The notes under the pieces are model-generated. The model was not told where the DNA came from. It did not search any database and saw nothing but the letters and a program-made list of their open reading frames with translations. From contig NZ_WIVE01000019.1 of NCBI RefSeq assembly GCF_009601025.1, forward strand, positions 1 through 61,492: a stretch of 61,492 bases of DNA, read 5' to 3'. This document shows, piece by piece, positions 37,139 through 46,930 of the stretch. Both the position numbers and the translations under genes were made by a program. This DNA comes from Roseospira navarrensis. Its GTDB lineage: Bacteria; Pseudomonadota; Alphaproteobacteria; Rhodospirillales; Rhodospirillaceae. The stretch's first letter is position 1; every line of letters starts with the position of its first letter.

Positions 37139-39037
37139 ATGGACGTGGAACTGATCGAGATCCGCGAGTTCATCGCCGCGCATCACCCGTTCGATATGCT
37201 CCCGGACGCCTCGCTGGAAAAAGCGGCCGGCAGCCTGCGCGGTCTGTACGTCCGCCAGGGCAAGTGCCTGTTCCAGACGGACGATACCGTGGACGCGCTG
37301 TACATCGTGCGGACCGGCGCCCTGGAAACCCGGGACCCGTCCGGCGAAATGCTGGCCCGCGTCGGCGAGGGCGAGACCGCCGGGGCCGCCGCGCTGCTGC
37401 GCGGCGGGCGCGCGGTCAACGTGGTGGAAGCAATCGAGGACAGCCTCGTCTACGCCATGCCGGCCGAGACGTTCCACACCCTGCGCCAGCACCACAAGCA
37501 GTTCGCCTATTTCTTCCAGCCCGCGGGCGGCGAGCGCCTGCGCTCCGGCCGTGCCGTCGCAGGCCAGGGCGGCCCGCGCGGATCCGGACCGGCGCACGCC
37601 CACCTGGACCTGATGGGCATCCACCTGGGCGACATGCTCAAACGCGCGCCCGTCACCATCCCGCCCGACGCCACCATCCGCGAGGCCGGGGCGCGCATGT
37701 CGGAGCAGTCCGTCTCGTGCCTGATGGTGGTGGACCCCGCCGACTCCGGCGGCCGGGCCGCCGGCATCCTGACGGACCGCGACCTGCGCAACCGGGTCGT
37801 GGCCAAGGCCCTGCCCTACGACACGCCGGTCTCGGAGGTCATGACACCCGACCCGCTGTCGCTGACGGCCGACGACTACCTGTTCGACGCCATGCTGTTG
37901 ATGACCCGGCACAACATCCGCCACCTGCCGGTCATGAAGGACGGCAAGCTGGCCGGCGTCATCACCAACACCAACTTGGTGCAGACCCAGAACACCTCGG
38001 CCGTCTATCTGGTCGGCGACATCTTCAAGCGCGACACCGCCGAGGGGATGCGCGATGCCCTGGAGATGGTGCCGGAGCTGATCCTGCAACTGGTCGAGAC
38101 GGGCGCGTCGGCGCACAACATCGGGCATGTGATCTCGTCGCTGTCCGACGCCGCCACGGTGCGCCTGATGGCTCTGGCCGAGATGCGGTTGGGCCCCGCG
38201 CCGGTGCCCTTCGTCTGGCTGGCCGCCGGCAGCCAGGCCCGGCACGAGCAGACGGCGCGCTCGGACCAGGACAACTGCCTGCTGATGCACGATTCCTATG
38301 ACGAGACCAAGCACGGGGAGTATTTCCGGGCCTTCACCCGCATGGTCTGCGACGGACTGAATATCTGCGGCTATGTCTATTGCCCCGGCGAGGTCATGGC
38401 CATGACCGACCAGTGGCGCCAGCCGCTGAAGGTGTGGAAGAATTACTTCTCGAAGTGGATCGACCAGCCCGACCCCAAATCATTGATGCTGTCGTCCGTG
38501 TTCTTCGACATGCGCCCGATCTACGGCAACCATGCCCTGTTCCATGACCTGCGCGCGTTCGTGCTGAAGAAGACCAGCGGCAGCAAGATCTTTTTGGCCT
38601 ATCTGGCCTCCAACGCCCTCAGCCGGCAGCCGCCGCTCGGGTTCTTCCGCAACCTGGTGATGATCCGGGGCGGCGAGCACGCCAACACCCTGGACCTGAA
38701 ACATCGCGGCATCGTGCCGATCGTCGATCTGGCGCGCGTCTATGCGCTGGATGCCGGCAGCCCCTCGGTCAATACGCTGGACCGCCTGGAAACCGCGCAG
38801 GAGAAAGGCGCGGTCTCCAAGGATGGCGCCGCCGACCTGCGCGATGCCTGGGATTTCATCAGCACCATGCGGCTGCGTCACCAGGCCCTGCGCATCCGCG
38901 AGAACAAGAGGGCGGACCACTACGTCTCGCTGGAAACGCTGTCCAACTTCGAGCGCAGCCAGTTGAAGGACGCCTTCTCGGTGGTCAAGACCATGCAGGG
39001 CGCCCTGGCCTCGGCCTATCAGACGGGCCGGATGTAA
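37139..39037 (+). CDS. cNMP-binding/CBS/DUF294 nucleotidyltransferase-like regulator (632 aa)
   Basis: Domains in order: cyclic-nucleotide-binding-like beta barrel (about 15-130; LFQTDDTVDALYIVRTGALE), a CBS pair (about 165-300; MSEQSVSCLMVVDP and MTRHNIRHLPVMKDGKLAGV), a DUF294 nucleotidyltransferase-like domain (about 350-480; GSQARHEQTARSDQDN, related to GlnD) and a DUF294 C-terminal helical domain to the end. It should be a cytoplasmic signal integrator sensing nucleotides. Genes of this architecture sit beside VC_2705-type symporters in many proteobacteria, suggesting control of transport. The ATG at 37139 with GACGAGG about 9 nt upstream is preferred to 37109. Confidence 0.9.
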   Translation: MDVELIEIREFIAAHHPFDMLPDASLEKAAGSLRGLYVRQGKCLFQTDDTVDALYIVRTGALETRDPSGEMLARVGEGETAGAAALLRGGRAVNVVEAIEDSLVYAMPAETFHTLRQHHKQFAYFFQPAGGERLRSGRAVAGQGGPRGSGPAHAHLDLMGIHLGDMLKRAPVTIPPDATIREAGARMSEQSVSCLMVVDPADSGGRAAGILTDRDLRNRVVAKALPYDTPVSEVMTPDPLSLTADDYLFDAMLLMTRHNIRHLPVMKDGKLAGVITNTNLVQTQNTSAVYLVGDIFKRDTAEGMRDALEMVPELILQLVETGASAHNIGHVISSLSDAATVRLMALAEMRLGPAPVPFVWLAAGSQARHEQTARSDQDNCLLMHDSYDETKHGEYFRAFTRMVCDGLNICGYVYCPGEVMAMTDQWRQPLKVWKNYFSKWIDQPDPKSLMLSSVFFDMRPIYGNHALFHDLRAFVLKKTSGSKIFLAYLASNALSRQPPLGFFRNLVMIRGGEHANTLDLKHRGIVPIVDLARVYALDAGSPSVNTLDRLETAQEKGAVSKDGAADLRDAWDFISTMRLRHQALRIRENKRADHYVSLETLSNFERSQLKDAFSVVKTMQGALASAYQTGRM

Positions 39038-39076
39038 CCCGACCCGCCCCCCACCTCCGCGGAGTAGAAGGACGCC

Positions 39077-39766
39077 ATGCTCAGGCACGTGCTCGGACTG
39101 GACATGACGCGCCGCGCCCTGTGGCTGGTGGGCAAGCCGGGGCCCATGCGGGACTATTACCAGGAGGACTACCCCACCCTCGATACCCCCTGGCACGCGG
39201 TCGATTATCTGGCGATCGACCTGGAAACCACGGGCCTTGACCCCATGCACGACGAGATCCTGAGCGTCGGCTTCGCACCCGTCCGGCGCGGCGCGGTCCA
39301 TATGGCGGAGGCGCGGCACATCCTGGTGCGTCCCACCCGGCCGGTGCCGGAGCAGACGGCCATCATTCACGGCCTGCTGGACGACCGGCTGGCGGCGGCC
39401 CCGCCGCTGGAGGACGTGCTGCCCGTGGTGCTGAAGGCCATGACCGGGTTGGTCCCGCTGGCGCACTATGCGCCGGTGGAGCGGCGCTTCCTGTCGCACG
39501 CCTGCAAGCGGCTGTACGGCCAGCCGCTGATCGTGCCCTATGTGGACACGTTGCGGCTGGAGCAGCGCTCCGTGGAGCGCCAACAGGAGACTGCGACCAA
39601 GGGCGCGCTGCGCCTCAACGCGGCGCGGGAGCGCTACAACCTGCCCCGCTATCGGGCGCACAACGCCATGATGGACGCCATCGCCGCCGCCGAACTGTTC
39701 CTGGCCCAGGTCGCGCACATGGACACCAAGCGCCCGCCCCGCCTGGACGAAGTCAGCGTCGGTTAG
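39077..39766 (+). CDS. DnaQ-like 3'-5' exonuclease of the symporter cassette (229 aa)
   Basis: A DEDD exonuclease fold with ExoI DLETTGLD (Asp48, Glu50) and ExoIII HNAMMD (about 198-203). The ExoII position reads HYAPVERRFL, with Glu where DnaQ epsilon has Asp. A 40-residue N-terminal extension precedes ExoI, as in members found next to DUF294 regulators. It starts 39 nt after the DUF294 gene, so co-transcription is likely. The biochemical role in a transporter cassette is not known; it may act on a nucleotide signal or RNA rather than on DNA. Confidence 0.88.
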   Translation: MLRHVLGLDMTRRALWLVGKPGPMRDYYQEDYPTLDTPWHAVDYLAIDLETTGLDPMHDEILSVGFAPVRRGAVHMAEARHILVRPTRPVPEQTAIIHGLLDDRLAAAPPLEDVLPVVLKAMTGLVPLAHYAPVERRFLSHACKRLYGQPLIVPYVDTLRLEQRSVERQQETATKGALRLNAARERYNLPRYRAHNAMMDAIAAAELFLAQVAHMDTKRPPRLDEVSVG

Positions 39767-39790
39767 CCCGGGGGAACTGGTCCGGCCTGC

Positions 39791-40072
39791 TCAGCGGCGA
39801 TAGCCGCAGTCGCAGCGGGTGCCCTCGGGGTGATAGGCGCCGCAGTTCGGGCAGCGCACCAGGTCTTCGGTGGTGCCGGCCCCGCGCCGCTCCTGCTCGC
39901 CCATGCGCTTGCGCACGGCATCCTGGGCCGCCCGTTCCACCTTGTCGCGCAGGCTGGGCCGGTCGCCCGGCGTGCGGCCGCCGATGGCGCGGCTGTAGTA
40001 TTTGAAGGCGCCCCAGACCACGACCACCACGAGGATCGTGAACAGCACCTTTGAGAGGCTGAGTCCGAACAT
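39791..40072 (-). CDS. Small zinc-ribbon membrane protein (93 aa)
   Basis: One N-terminal transmembrane helix (about 7-22; VLFTILVVVVVWGAF) is followed by a charged segment (SLRDKVERAAQDAVRKRM) and a C-terminal zinc ribbon with CPNCGAYHPEGTRCDCGYR, four Cys arranged C-x2-C...C-x-C. The ATG at 40072 is preferred although the SD is poor; a TTG 36 nt upstream is possible. It is the last gene on the minus strand after folP, 62 nt downstream, and is convergent with the exonuclease. Function unknown. Confidence 0.8.
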   Translation of the reverse strand: MFGLSLSKVLFTILVVVVVWGAFKYYSRAIGGRTPGDRPSLRDKVERAAQDAVRKRMGEQERRGAGTTEDLVRCPNCGAYHPEGTRCDCGYRR

Positions 40073-40134
40073 GGAAGGGTTATCGCCCCGGCAGGCCCAC
40101 CCGGTCAAGTCCGCTGCGCCGGGCGTCCCGCCGT

Positions 40135-41349
40135 TCAGGCCGCGCCGACGGCCGCTTCCGTCACGCGGACGGCCTGCACGGTCTCCGGCACGTCGTGAAC
40201 GCGCAGGATATGCACGCCCTGGTCCACGGCCCGCAGCGCCGCCGCCAACGACCCCGGCAGGCGATCCTTGGGCCGGTTCGTGGGGCGCCCGTCAGCGTCC
40301 ACGGTCCCGGCGGCCCGGGCGATGAAGCTCTTGCGGGACGCCCCCAGCAGCACCGGCCCCCCCAGGCCATGCAGCAGGCCCAGGTGGCCGAGCAGATCCA
40401 TGTTGTGGTCCAGCGTCTTGCCGAAGCCGATGCCGGGGTCCACGCAGATCCGGCTTGCCGGAATGCCGGCGGACTGACAGACCGCCACCCGCCCGGCCAG
40501 CCACGCATAGACATCGGCCGCCGCCCGCTCGTAGGTGGGGTCGGCCTGCATGGTCTGCGGCTCGCCCTGCATGTGCATGAGGATCACCGGGACCTGCTCG
40601 CGCGCCACCACCGCCAGCGCTTCAGGCTCATGGGTCAGCCCGGTGACGTCGTTGACGATTCGGGCGCCGTGGGCAATGGCCGCCGCCATGACGGAGGCCC
40701 GGCGGGTGTCGATGGACACCAGCGCGCCCCGGTCCGCAAGCGCCCGCACCACCGGCAGGACGCGGCGGGCTTCTTCCTCGGGAGAAACGGGATCCGCGCC
40801 CGGCCGGGTGCTTTCGCCGCCCACATCCAGGATGTCCGCCCCGGCCTCCAGCATGGCGAGACCGCTCGCGATGGCCGCGTCGGCGGAGAAGTGGTCGCCG
40901 CCGTCGCTGAAGGAATCCGGCGTGCAGTTGAGAATCCCCATGATCCGTGTGCGGTCCAGCGGCAGACCGGCGAACGGCGCGCGGGGCGCCGTCAGGCGCG
41001 TCAGCACCGCCGAAAGGATCGCCACCATGGCCGGCCCGTGCGCCTCGGCCCAGCGCATCAGGGCGGGCAGATCGCTGCCGTGGACATGCCACGGCCCGTG
41101 GTCGTCGGCGCGGGTAAACAGGGTGACGGCGGAAAACGCCAGATCATCCCGACCGGCCAGCGGCGCCGCGTAGCCCGCCGCCCGGCCCTGCAGGGCCGCC
41201 GGCCCTCGCAGCAGCCCGGTGGGCGACAGCAGCAGACCCCGGAGCGGATGGATCAGCGCCCCATCCTGGAACAGCCCCCACGGCAAGGCCGGATCCCGCC
41301 CGCTGTGGGCAGGATCCGGTCCGACCTGTTCGGTCTGAGGATCACGCAT
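40135..41349 (-). CDS. folP: Dihydropteroate synthase with N-terminal extension
   Basis: Condenses 6-hydroxymethyl-dihydropterin diphosphate with p-aminobenzoate in folate synthesis. The catalytic TIM barrel begins near residue 134 (RIMGILNCTPDSFSDGGD) and contains DVGGESTRPGA, NDVTGL, VILMHMQGEPQTMQ, DPGIGFGKTLDHN and LLGASRKSFIA. At 404 aa it is about 120 residues longer than classical FolP; the extra N-terminal region has no domain I recognise. I start at ATG 41349; a GTG at 41361 is equally possible. It follows ftsH closely, in the common ftsH-folP order. Confidence 0.95.
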   Translation of the reverse strand: MRDPQTEQVGPDPAHSGRDPALPWGLFQDGALIHPLRGLLLSPTGLLRGPAALQGRAAGYAAPLAGRDDLAFSAVTLFTRADDHGPWHVHGSDLPALMRWAEAHGPAMVAILSAVLTRLTAPRAPFAGLPLDRTRIMGILNCTPDSFSDGGDHFSADAAIASGLAMLEAGADILDVGGESTRPGADPVSPEEEARRVLPVVRALADRGALVSIDTRRASVMAAAIAHGARIVNDVTGLTHEPEALAVVAREQVPVILMHMQGEPQTMQADPTYERAAADVYAWLAGRVAVCQSAGIPASRICVDPGIGFGKTLDHNMDLLGHLGLLHGLGGPVLLGASRKSFIARAAGTVDADGRPTNRPKDRLPGSLAAALRAVDQGVHILRVHDVPETVQAVRVTEAAVGAA

Positions 41350-41366
41350 CGTCCGCGACACGACGG

Positions 41367-43304
41367 CTAGGCGCCCGGTTGGGGTTCCGGGCCCATGTTG
41401 GGCTTGCCGCGCGACGGGCCGCCGCTGGTCGTCGGCACGGAGGCCCGCCGGCCGCCGCGCGGCGCCTGCGCCGATCCCGTGTCCTGGGGCTCGTCACGGT
41501 TGATCGACTCACCGTTCATCAGGGCGCGGATCTCGTCGCCGTTCAGGGTCTCGTACTCCAGCAGCCCCTGAGCCAGGCTTTCCAGTTGGTCCCGGTGCTC
41601 CGTCAGGATGCGCTGGGCGTTTTCATAGGCCGTATCGACAATGCGCCGGATCTCCTCGTCAACGGTGTGCGTGGTCTCATCGGACATGTTCTTGTGACGC
41701 GCCACCGAGTGCCCCAGGAACACCTCTTCCTGGTCCTCGGCATACATCAGCGGCCCCAGCTTGTCGGACATGCCCCACTCGGTGACCATCTTGCGCGCAA
41801 TGTTGGTCGCCATCTTGATGTCGCTCGACGCGCCGGTGGTGACCTTGCCGTGGCCGAAGATCAGCTCCTCCGCCACGCGGCCGCCCATGGCGACCACAAG
41901 GTCGGCCTCCAGCTTGGCGCGGGACATGCTGATGCGGTCGCCCTCCGGCAGACGCATCACCATGCCCAGGGCGCGACCGCGCGGGATGATGGTCGCCTTG
42001 TGGATGGGGTCGGATTCCGCCATGTGCAGCGCGCAGATGGCGTGGCCGCCCTCGTGATAGGCCGTCAGTTTCTTTTCGTCGTCGGTCATGACCATCGAGC
42101 GCCGCTCGGTGCCCATCATGACCTTGTCCTTGGCGGCCTCGAACTCGCTCATGCCCACGACCCGCTTGCCGCGACGGGCGGCCAGCAGCGCGGCTTCGTT
42201 GACCAGGTTGGCAAGGTCGGCGCCTGAGAAGCCCGGCGTGCCGCGCGCGATGGTCTTCGGCTCCACGTCCGGCCCCAGCGGGGTCTTGCGCATGTGGACC
42301 TTGAGGATCTTCTCGCGGCCGAGCACATCCGGATTCGGCACCACCACCTGGCGGTCGAAGCGGCCCGGGCGCAGCAGCGCCGGGTCCAGCACGTCCGGAC
42401 GGTTGGTGGCGGCGATCAGGATGACGCCCTCGTTGGCCTCGAAGCCGTCCATCTCGACCAGCAACTGGTTCAGGGTCTGCTCGCGCTCGTCGTTGCCGCC
42501 GCCCAGCCCGGCGCCGCGATGGCGGCCGACGGCGTCGATTTCGTCGATGAAGATCAGGCACGGCGCGTTCTTCTTGCCCTGCTCGAACATGTCGCGCACC
42601 CGGCTGGCGCCGACACCCACGAACATCTCGACGAAGTCCGAGCCGGAGATGGTGAAGAAAGGCACGTTGGCCTCGCCCGCGATGGCGCGCGCCAACAGCG
42701 TCTTACCCGTGCCGGGCGGACCGACCAGCAGCACGCCCTTGGGGATCTTGCCGCCCAGGCGCTGGAACCGCTGCGGATCGCGCAGGAACTCCACGACCTC
42801 TTCCAGTTCCGACTTGGATTCGTCGATGCCGGCCACGTCGTCGAAGGTCACGCGGCCGGTGCGCTCGGTCAGCAGCTTGGCGCGGGACTTGCCGAAGCCC
42901 ATGGCCTTGCCGCCGCCGCCCTGCATCTGGCGCATGAAGAAGATCCACACCGCGATCAGCAGCAGCATGGGGAACCACGAGATCAGCACGCTCCAGAACG
43001 TGGGCGTGTCGCTCGACGACGGCTGCGCGGTGATCTTGACCCCGTTGTCGCGCAGGATCGGCACCACGTTCGAGTCGGGCGGCGCGAAGGTGGTGAACGC
43101 CCGGTCGTCCACGAAGTGGCCGGAAATGCTCTCGCCCTTGATGGTGACGTCCCGAACGTCGCTGCTCTCGACGCGGTCGATGAACTCCGAGTACGGGATC
43201 GACGTCTCGGGGGTCTGCGGCGCCGAGCCCTGGAAGACGTTGAACAACGCCACCAACAGCACGGAAATGATGATCCACATCAAGAGATTGCGGCTGAAAT
43301 TCAA
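41367..43304 (-). CDS. ftsH: ATP-dependent zinc metalloprotease FtsH
   Basis: A membrane-bound AAA+ protease that degrades misfolded membrane and regulatory proteins. Two transmembrane helices (about 8-24 and 104-124) flank a periplasmic region; Walker A GPPGTGKT is at 195-202, Walker [13 protein letters not shown] near 250, the SRH region [19 protein letters not shown] at about 299, and the zinc site HEGGH at 417-421. Length 645 aa is typical. The start is a TTG at 43304, which gives the expected N-terminus ([10 protein letters not shown]); no in-frame ATG lies nearby. It sits between tilS and folP. Confidence 0.98.
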   Translation of the reverse strand: MNFSRNLLMWIIISVLLVALFNVFQGSAPQTPETSIPYSEFIDRVESSDVRDVTIKGESISGHFVDDRAFTTFAPPDSNVVPILRDNGVKITAQPSSSDTPTFWSVLISWFPMLLLIAVWIFFMRQMQGGGGKAMGFGKSRAKLLTERTGRVTFDDVAGIDESKSELEEVVEFLRDPQRFQRLGGKIPKGVLLVGPPGTGKTLLARAIAGEANVPFFTISGSDFVEMFVGVGASRVRDMFEQGKKNAPCLIFIDEIDAVGRHRGAGLGGGNDEREQTLNQLLVEMDGFEANEGVILIAATNRPDVLDPALLRPGRFDRQVVVPNPDVLGREKILKVHMRKTPLGPDVEPKTIARGTPGFSGADLANLVNEAALLAARRGKRVVGMSEFEAAKDKVMMGTERRSMVMTDDEKKLTAYHEGGHAICALHMAESDPIHKATIIPRGRALGMVMRLPEGDRISMSRAKLEADLVVAMGGRVAEELIFGHGKVTTGASSDIKMATNIARKMVTEWGMSDKLGPLMYAEDQEEVFLGHSVARHKNMSDETTHTVDEEIRRIVDTAYENAQRILTEHRDQLESLAQGLLEYETLNGDEIRALMNGESINRDEPQDTGSAQAPRGGRRASVPTTSGGPSRGKPNMGPEPQPGA

Positions 43305-43365
43305 GGCTCGAACCCTTCACTGACGGCGGGCGGACCGGCACCGGACCCAGCACGCGCCGATTGTC

Positions 43366-44748
43366 CTACGGTTCCTCATCAGATAGGCCGTCGCCGGCCC
43401 CGTACAAGCGGCATGGTCCCTCTGTCAGGGATGTCCCCGGCGCCCGTTCCACGTCCAGGCGGGGCAGGCCCCGAACCGGCCGCACAGGGTACCCGATCTG
43501 GGGCACGGCAGAAACCATGCCGTCGGGCGAAATCAGCGCCAGCAGACCCGGCCGCACGGCAACAGGTACGGTGGGCGGCTCGGCCCCGATCTCTCGCAGC
43601 GCGCGGGTCACATCCAGCCAGCCGTCGGCTCCCAGCGGCGCGAGAGCCCAGCCCGGATCGGGACCGTCCCCGGCGACCCTGACCAGAAGCCTCCCGTCCC
43701 AAAGCAGCGGCGGCGCCTCCGGCCCCGGCAGAGGCATCGGGTCCGGCAGGTTCCGGTCCTCCCGACACACCCGCCACGTTCCGTCCGCCCCCGGCAAAAG
43801 CCGGCAGCGCCCCAGCGTCAGGCCGCGCGGCGGCCCCGCCTCGGACAGACGCCGGCGCAGGCGCTCCAGGGGCTGCCCGCGGGGGGGCCGCTCCGAGCCC
43901 CCGACGCAGGCGAGCAGCCGACCGAGCGCGGCGCGGACCTCGCTCGGCGGCCCGTCCAGCAGCCGCGCCATGTTCACATGGGCCGCCCCCAGGCCGTCGA
44001 AGGTCACCGTCGCCGCCAGCCGGGCGTCGCGACGGCGGCGGCGCTCCTCGCGCGCTTCGGCCGCCCGGGCCGCCGACAGCACCAGCCCCGGGGCCGAGAC
44101 CCCGGCTTCCGCCAGTGACGGGGCCAGATGGCGCAGCCGCACCCGCTGAAACACGGTGTCCGCGTTGCTGGGGTCCTCGATCCAGGGATGCCCCCGCGCG
44201 GCCAGGGTGGCCCGCGTCCGGCCCGCCGGCTGATCCAGCACCGGGCGCAGCACCCGCACGCAGCGACGCCACGACACCCGCGCCATGCCGGCCAGCCCGT
44301 CCGGCCCGCTGCCCTGCCCCAGGCGCTGCAGCACGGTTTCGGCCTGGTCCCCGGCGTGGTGGGCCAGCAGCAGGTCGAGCACGCCATGCGCCCGGCACCA
44401 CGCCTCCATCAGGGCCAGACGGGCCATCCGCGCCGCCGCCTGCAGACCATGCGCCGGGCGCGGCCCGACCCAGCGCAGGGTGACATGATCCAGCCCCGCC
44501 CCCGCCATCCAGGCGGCCACCTGCCGGGCCTCACCGGCGGACTCCGGACGAAGGCCGTGATCCACCGTCAGGGCCGTGACCCGCCCGCCTTGGGCCGCCG
44601 CCCACGCGCCCGCCAGCAGGGCCAGCGCGAGACTGTCCGGCCCACCGCTCACCCCCACCGCCAGATGCGGCGCCGGCCCGAACGGCGCCAGCGGCGCCAT
44701 CAGGGCCGCGAAGGTCTCCACCTCCAGGGGCGGCGCGTCCGCTAACAC
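43366..44748 (-). CDS. tilS: tRNA(Ile)-lysidine synthetase
   Basis: Converts C34 of the CAU-anticodon tRNA-Ile to lysidine so that AUA is read as Ile. The PP-loop SGGPDS is at 34-39, with LTVDHGLRPES and LAHHAGDQAETVLQRL, a signature of the family. The C-terminal half is poorly conserved and Arg/Pro-rich. The likely start is a GTG at 44748 overlapping the cpoB stop by 7 nt. It is in the order cpoB-tilS-ftsH-folP that is common in alphaproteobacteria. Confidence 0.95.
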   Translation of the reverse strand: MLADAPPLEVETFAALMAPLAPFGPAPHLAVGVSGGPDSLALALLAGAWAAAQGGRVTALTVDHGLRPESAGEARQVAAWMAGAGLDHVTLRWVGPRPAHGLQAAARMARLALMEAWCRAHGVLDLLLAHHAGDQAETVLQRLGQGSGPDGLAGMARVSWRRCVRVLRPVLDQPAGRTRATLAARGHPWIEDPSNADTVFQRVRLRHLAPSLAEAGVSAPGLVLSAARAAEAREERRRRRDARLAATVTFDGLGAAHVNMARLLDGPPSEVRAALGRLLACVGGSERPPRGQPLERLRRRLSEAGPPRGLTLGRCRLLPGADGTWRVCREDRNLPDPMPLPGPEAPPLLWDGRLLVRVAGDGPDPGWALAPLGADGWLDVTRALREIGAEPPTVPVAVRPGLLALISPDGMVSAVPQIGYPVRPVRGLPRLDVERAPGTSLTEGPCRLYGAGDGLSDEEP

Positions 44749-45623
44749 CCGTTGCGGGCCATCTGGTCGGAGACCTGGCGCTGCAGCGTTCCGGCCACGT
44801 TCGGGAAGTCCGCGCGCAGCTTCTGGAACGCCGCGCAGGCCTCGCGTTTCTTGCCCAGGGCCGACATGGACATGCCGAGCTTGAACAGGTTGTCCGGCGT
44901 CTTGGAACTGTCCGGGAACTCCTTGTACCCCTTGGCGAAGGCCACGGCCGCGGACTCATAATCCTCGCGCGCATAGTGCGTCTCGCCCAGCCAGTATTGA
45001 GCATTGCCGGCCAGGGTGTGCGTGCCGTTGGCCTCGACGAACGCCTTGAAGGCCTGTTCGGCGCGGCCGTAGTCCCGCTGCCTCAGCAGCGAGAACGCGT
45101 GGTTGTACTGCACCTCGGGCGAGCCGGGCGGCAGAATGTTGGCGGGGCTGCCCGCGAACCCGCCCGACGAGGGCCGGGAGGACGACGGCGCCGGGGTTCT
45201 CGTGTAACCCAGCACGCCTTCGTCCGGGGCCAGCGCCGAACCGCCGCCGTCGCCGGACGGCGACGGCGCGGCCTCCGCGCCGCTGCCGGACGCGCTTGAC
45301 GCCGTGCCGCCGCCCTCCAGCGCCCCCAGGCGCATGTCCAACTCGCGCTCGATCAGGTCGAGGCGCTGCTGAAGCTGGCGGTTGCGGAACTGCGTTTCCT
45401 CCAGCGATCCCGTCAGATTGCGCACCAGATCCTCAAGCTGCGTGATGCGCACCTGCATGTCGGCGATCAGCGCGCGGTTGTCCTGCGCGTGGGCGGCCTG
45501 AAGGGGCAGCAAGGCCAGGGCGGTCGCCACCAACAGGCGTCCGGTCAGGACGGCGACGGCCAGCGGCCGCGCCGAGCGACGGACCGACCGCCGCGCGCAG
45601 GCAGGAAGGGAAGCGGAAGGCAT
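44742..45623 (-). CDS. cpoB: Tol-Pal-associated periplasmic protein CpoB/YbgF
   Basis: Links outer-membrane constriction by Tol-Pal with peptidoglycan synthesis. A long Arg-rich signal peptide (cleavage near QAAHA, about residue 46) is followed by a trimerising coiled coil (about 50-100; DMQVRITQLEDLVRNLT), a Ser/Pro/Gly-rich linker, and C-terminal TPRs from about 168 (YNHAFSLLRQRDYGRAEQAF, YWLGETHYAREDYESAAVAF). The ATG at 45623 has AGGAG 9 nt upstream; a GTG two codons earlier is too close to that SD. The upstream tol-pal genes are not in the adjacent sequence; hpnA follows instead. Confidence 0.95.
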   Translation of the reverse strand: MPSASLPACARRSVRRSARPLAVAVLTGRLLVATALALLPLQAAHAQDNRALIADMQVRITQLEDLVRNLTGSLEETQFRNRQLQQRLDLIERELDMRLGALEGGGTASSASGSGAEAAPSPSGDGGGSALAPDEGVLGYTRTPAPSSSRPSSGGFAGSPANILPPGSPEVQYNHAFSLLRQRDYGRAEQAFKAFVEANGTHTLAGNAQYWLGETHYAREDYESAAVAFAKGYKEFPDSSKTPDNLFKLGMSMSALGKKREACAAFQKLRADFPNVAGTLQRQVSDQMARNGC

Positions 45624-45720
45624 GGGCACGGGCTCCTGTCCAGGCTTCAGGATCGAGGGGATCAGTCTGGCCTAGCGCACGATCCTGGCGCAATAAAGGC
45701 CGCACACGGGCGCCAACTCC

Positions 45721-46707
45721 CTAGCGATACCCGTTCTCCCGGAACCAGGCCACGGCGTCGGCGATGGCGTCGCGGGCCGGCCGGTGGACGTAGCCCAGGT
45801 CCCGTTCCGCCTTGGCGCTGCTGAAAAACATCCGCTTCTTGGCCATGCGCAGGCCGTCCACGGTGGCGAACGGCTCCTTGCCGGTGACCCGGGCGATGCC
45901 CTCGGCGGTCCAGGCGAAGGGCAGGATCAGGTCATGCGGCAGGCTGACCTTGGGCGGTCTGCGGCCGGTCAGCCGGGCCACCTCGGCCAGGATATCGGCC
46001 AGGGTCAGGTTCTCGCCGCCCAGGATGTAGCGCGCGCCGACCCGGCCCCGGTCGAAGCCGAGAAGATGGCCGGCCGCCACGTCGTCCACATGGGCCACGT
46101 TCAGGCCGGTCTCCACATAGGCCGGCATGCGCCCGGCGGCGGCCTCCACGATCAGGCGCCCGGTGGGCGTGGGCTTGATGTCGCGCGGCCCGATGGGCGT
46201 GGACGGGTTGACGATGACCACGGGCGCGCCCTCGACCTCGACCAGCCGACGCACCGCCTGCTCGGCGCGGAACTTGCTGCCCTTGTAGACGCCGATCATG
46301 TCGGCCTCGGTGGTCGGCGTGTCCTCGTCGGCGGATGAGCCGTCGGGATGCGGCTTCAGCACCGCCACCGAGCTGGTGTAGACCGCCCGTGAGGCGCCGG
46401 CCTCCAGCGCCGCCCGGATCACGTTCACCGACCCCTGGACGTTCGCCGCCTCCATCTCCTGCGGGTTCGGGATCCACAGCCGATAGTCCGCCGCCACGTG
46501 ATAGAGCGCCGCCACCCCGCGCGCGGCGGCCTTCAGCGAGGCCGGATCGGTCAGATCACCCTCGGCGATCTCCACGTCCAGTCCGGCCAGATTGCGCCGG
46601 TCGCCCCCGGGCCGGGCGAGGCAGCGCACGGCCTCGCCCCGCGCCAGCAGCGCGCGGACGACCGCCGCGCCAACGAATCCGGTACCGCCGGTGACGAGCG
46701 TGGGCAT
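45721..46707 (-). CDS. hpnA: Hopanoid-associated sugar epimerase HpnA
   Basis: A short-chain dehydrogenase/epimerase with the Rossmann motif GGTGFVGA (7-14) and the catalytic Tyr141-x3-Lys145 ([10 protein letters not shown]). Conserved family segments include [14 protein letters not shown] and [17 protein letters not shown]. HpnA is a marker of hopanoid loci and is thought to help form sugar-type side chains. Length 328 aa is standard. It is divergent from ispH-hpnH; the 223-nt region between them probably holds both promoters. Confidence 0.95.
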   Translation of the reverse strand: MPTLVTGGTGFVGAAVVRALLARGEAVRCLARPGGDRRNLAGLDVEIAEGDLTDPASLKAAARGVAALYHVAADYRLWIPNPQEMEAANVQGSVNVIRAALEAGASRAVYTSSVAVLKPHPDGSSADEDTPTTEADMIGVYKGSKFRAEQAVRRLVEVEGAPVVIVNPSTPIGPRDIKPTPTGRLIVEAAAGRMPAYVETGLNVAHVDDVAAGHLLGFDRGRVGARYILGGENLTLADILAEVARLTGRRPPKVSLPHDLILPFAWTAEGIARVTGKEPFATVDGLRMAKKRMFFSSAKAERDLGYVHRPARDAIADAVAWFRENGYR

Positions 46708-46930
46708 GAAACCGCCTCATTGTTGGGGGAACGGAAGGGGCCGGACGCCTCTCCCTGCGTACCCCGCCCCCGGCCGCAGGACAAGGGCGCGCCCGCGGAT
46801 GGGGCACTGTTGCGAATCAGTCGCAGACCATGGTCCACGCACAAAGGGAGGGGACCGGATTGTTGCAATGCGAGGGCGCGTCCCTATACACAAGGATCAC
46901 CGATCCGACAAAGGCTTGAGGAGAGCCCCT

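Noticed and set aside
39077-39766. Exonuclease as DNA polymerase III epsilon (dnaQ)
   Set aside because: The N-terminal extension, the ExoII Glu and the position behind a DUF294 gene fit the symporter-associated subgroup rather than the replicative subunit.
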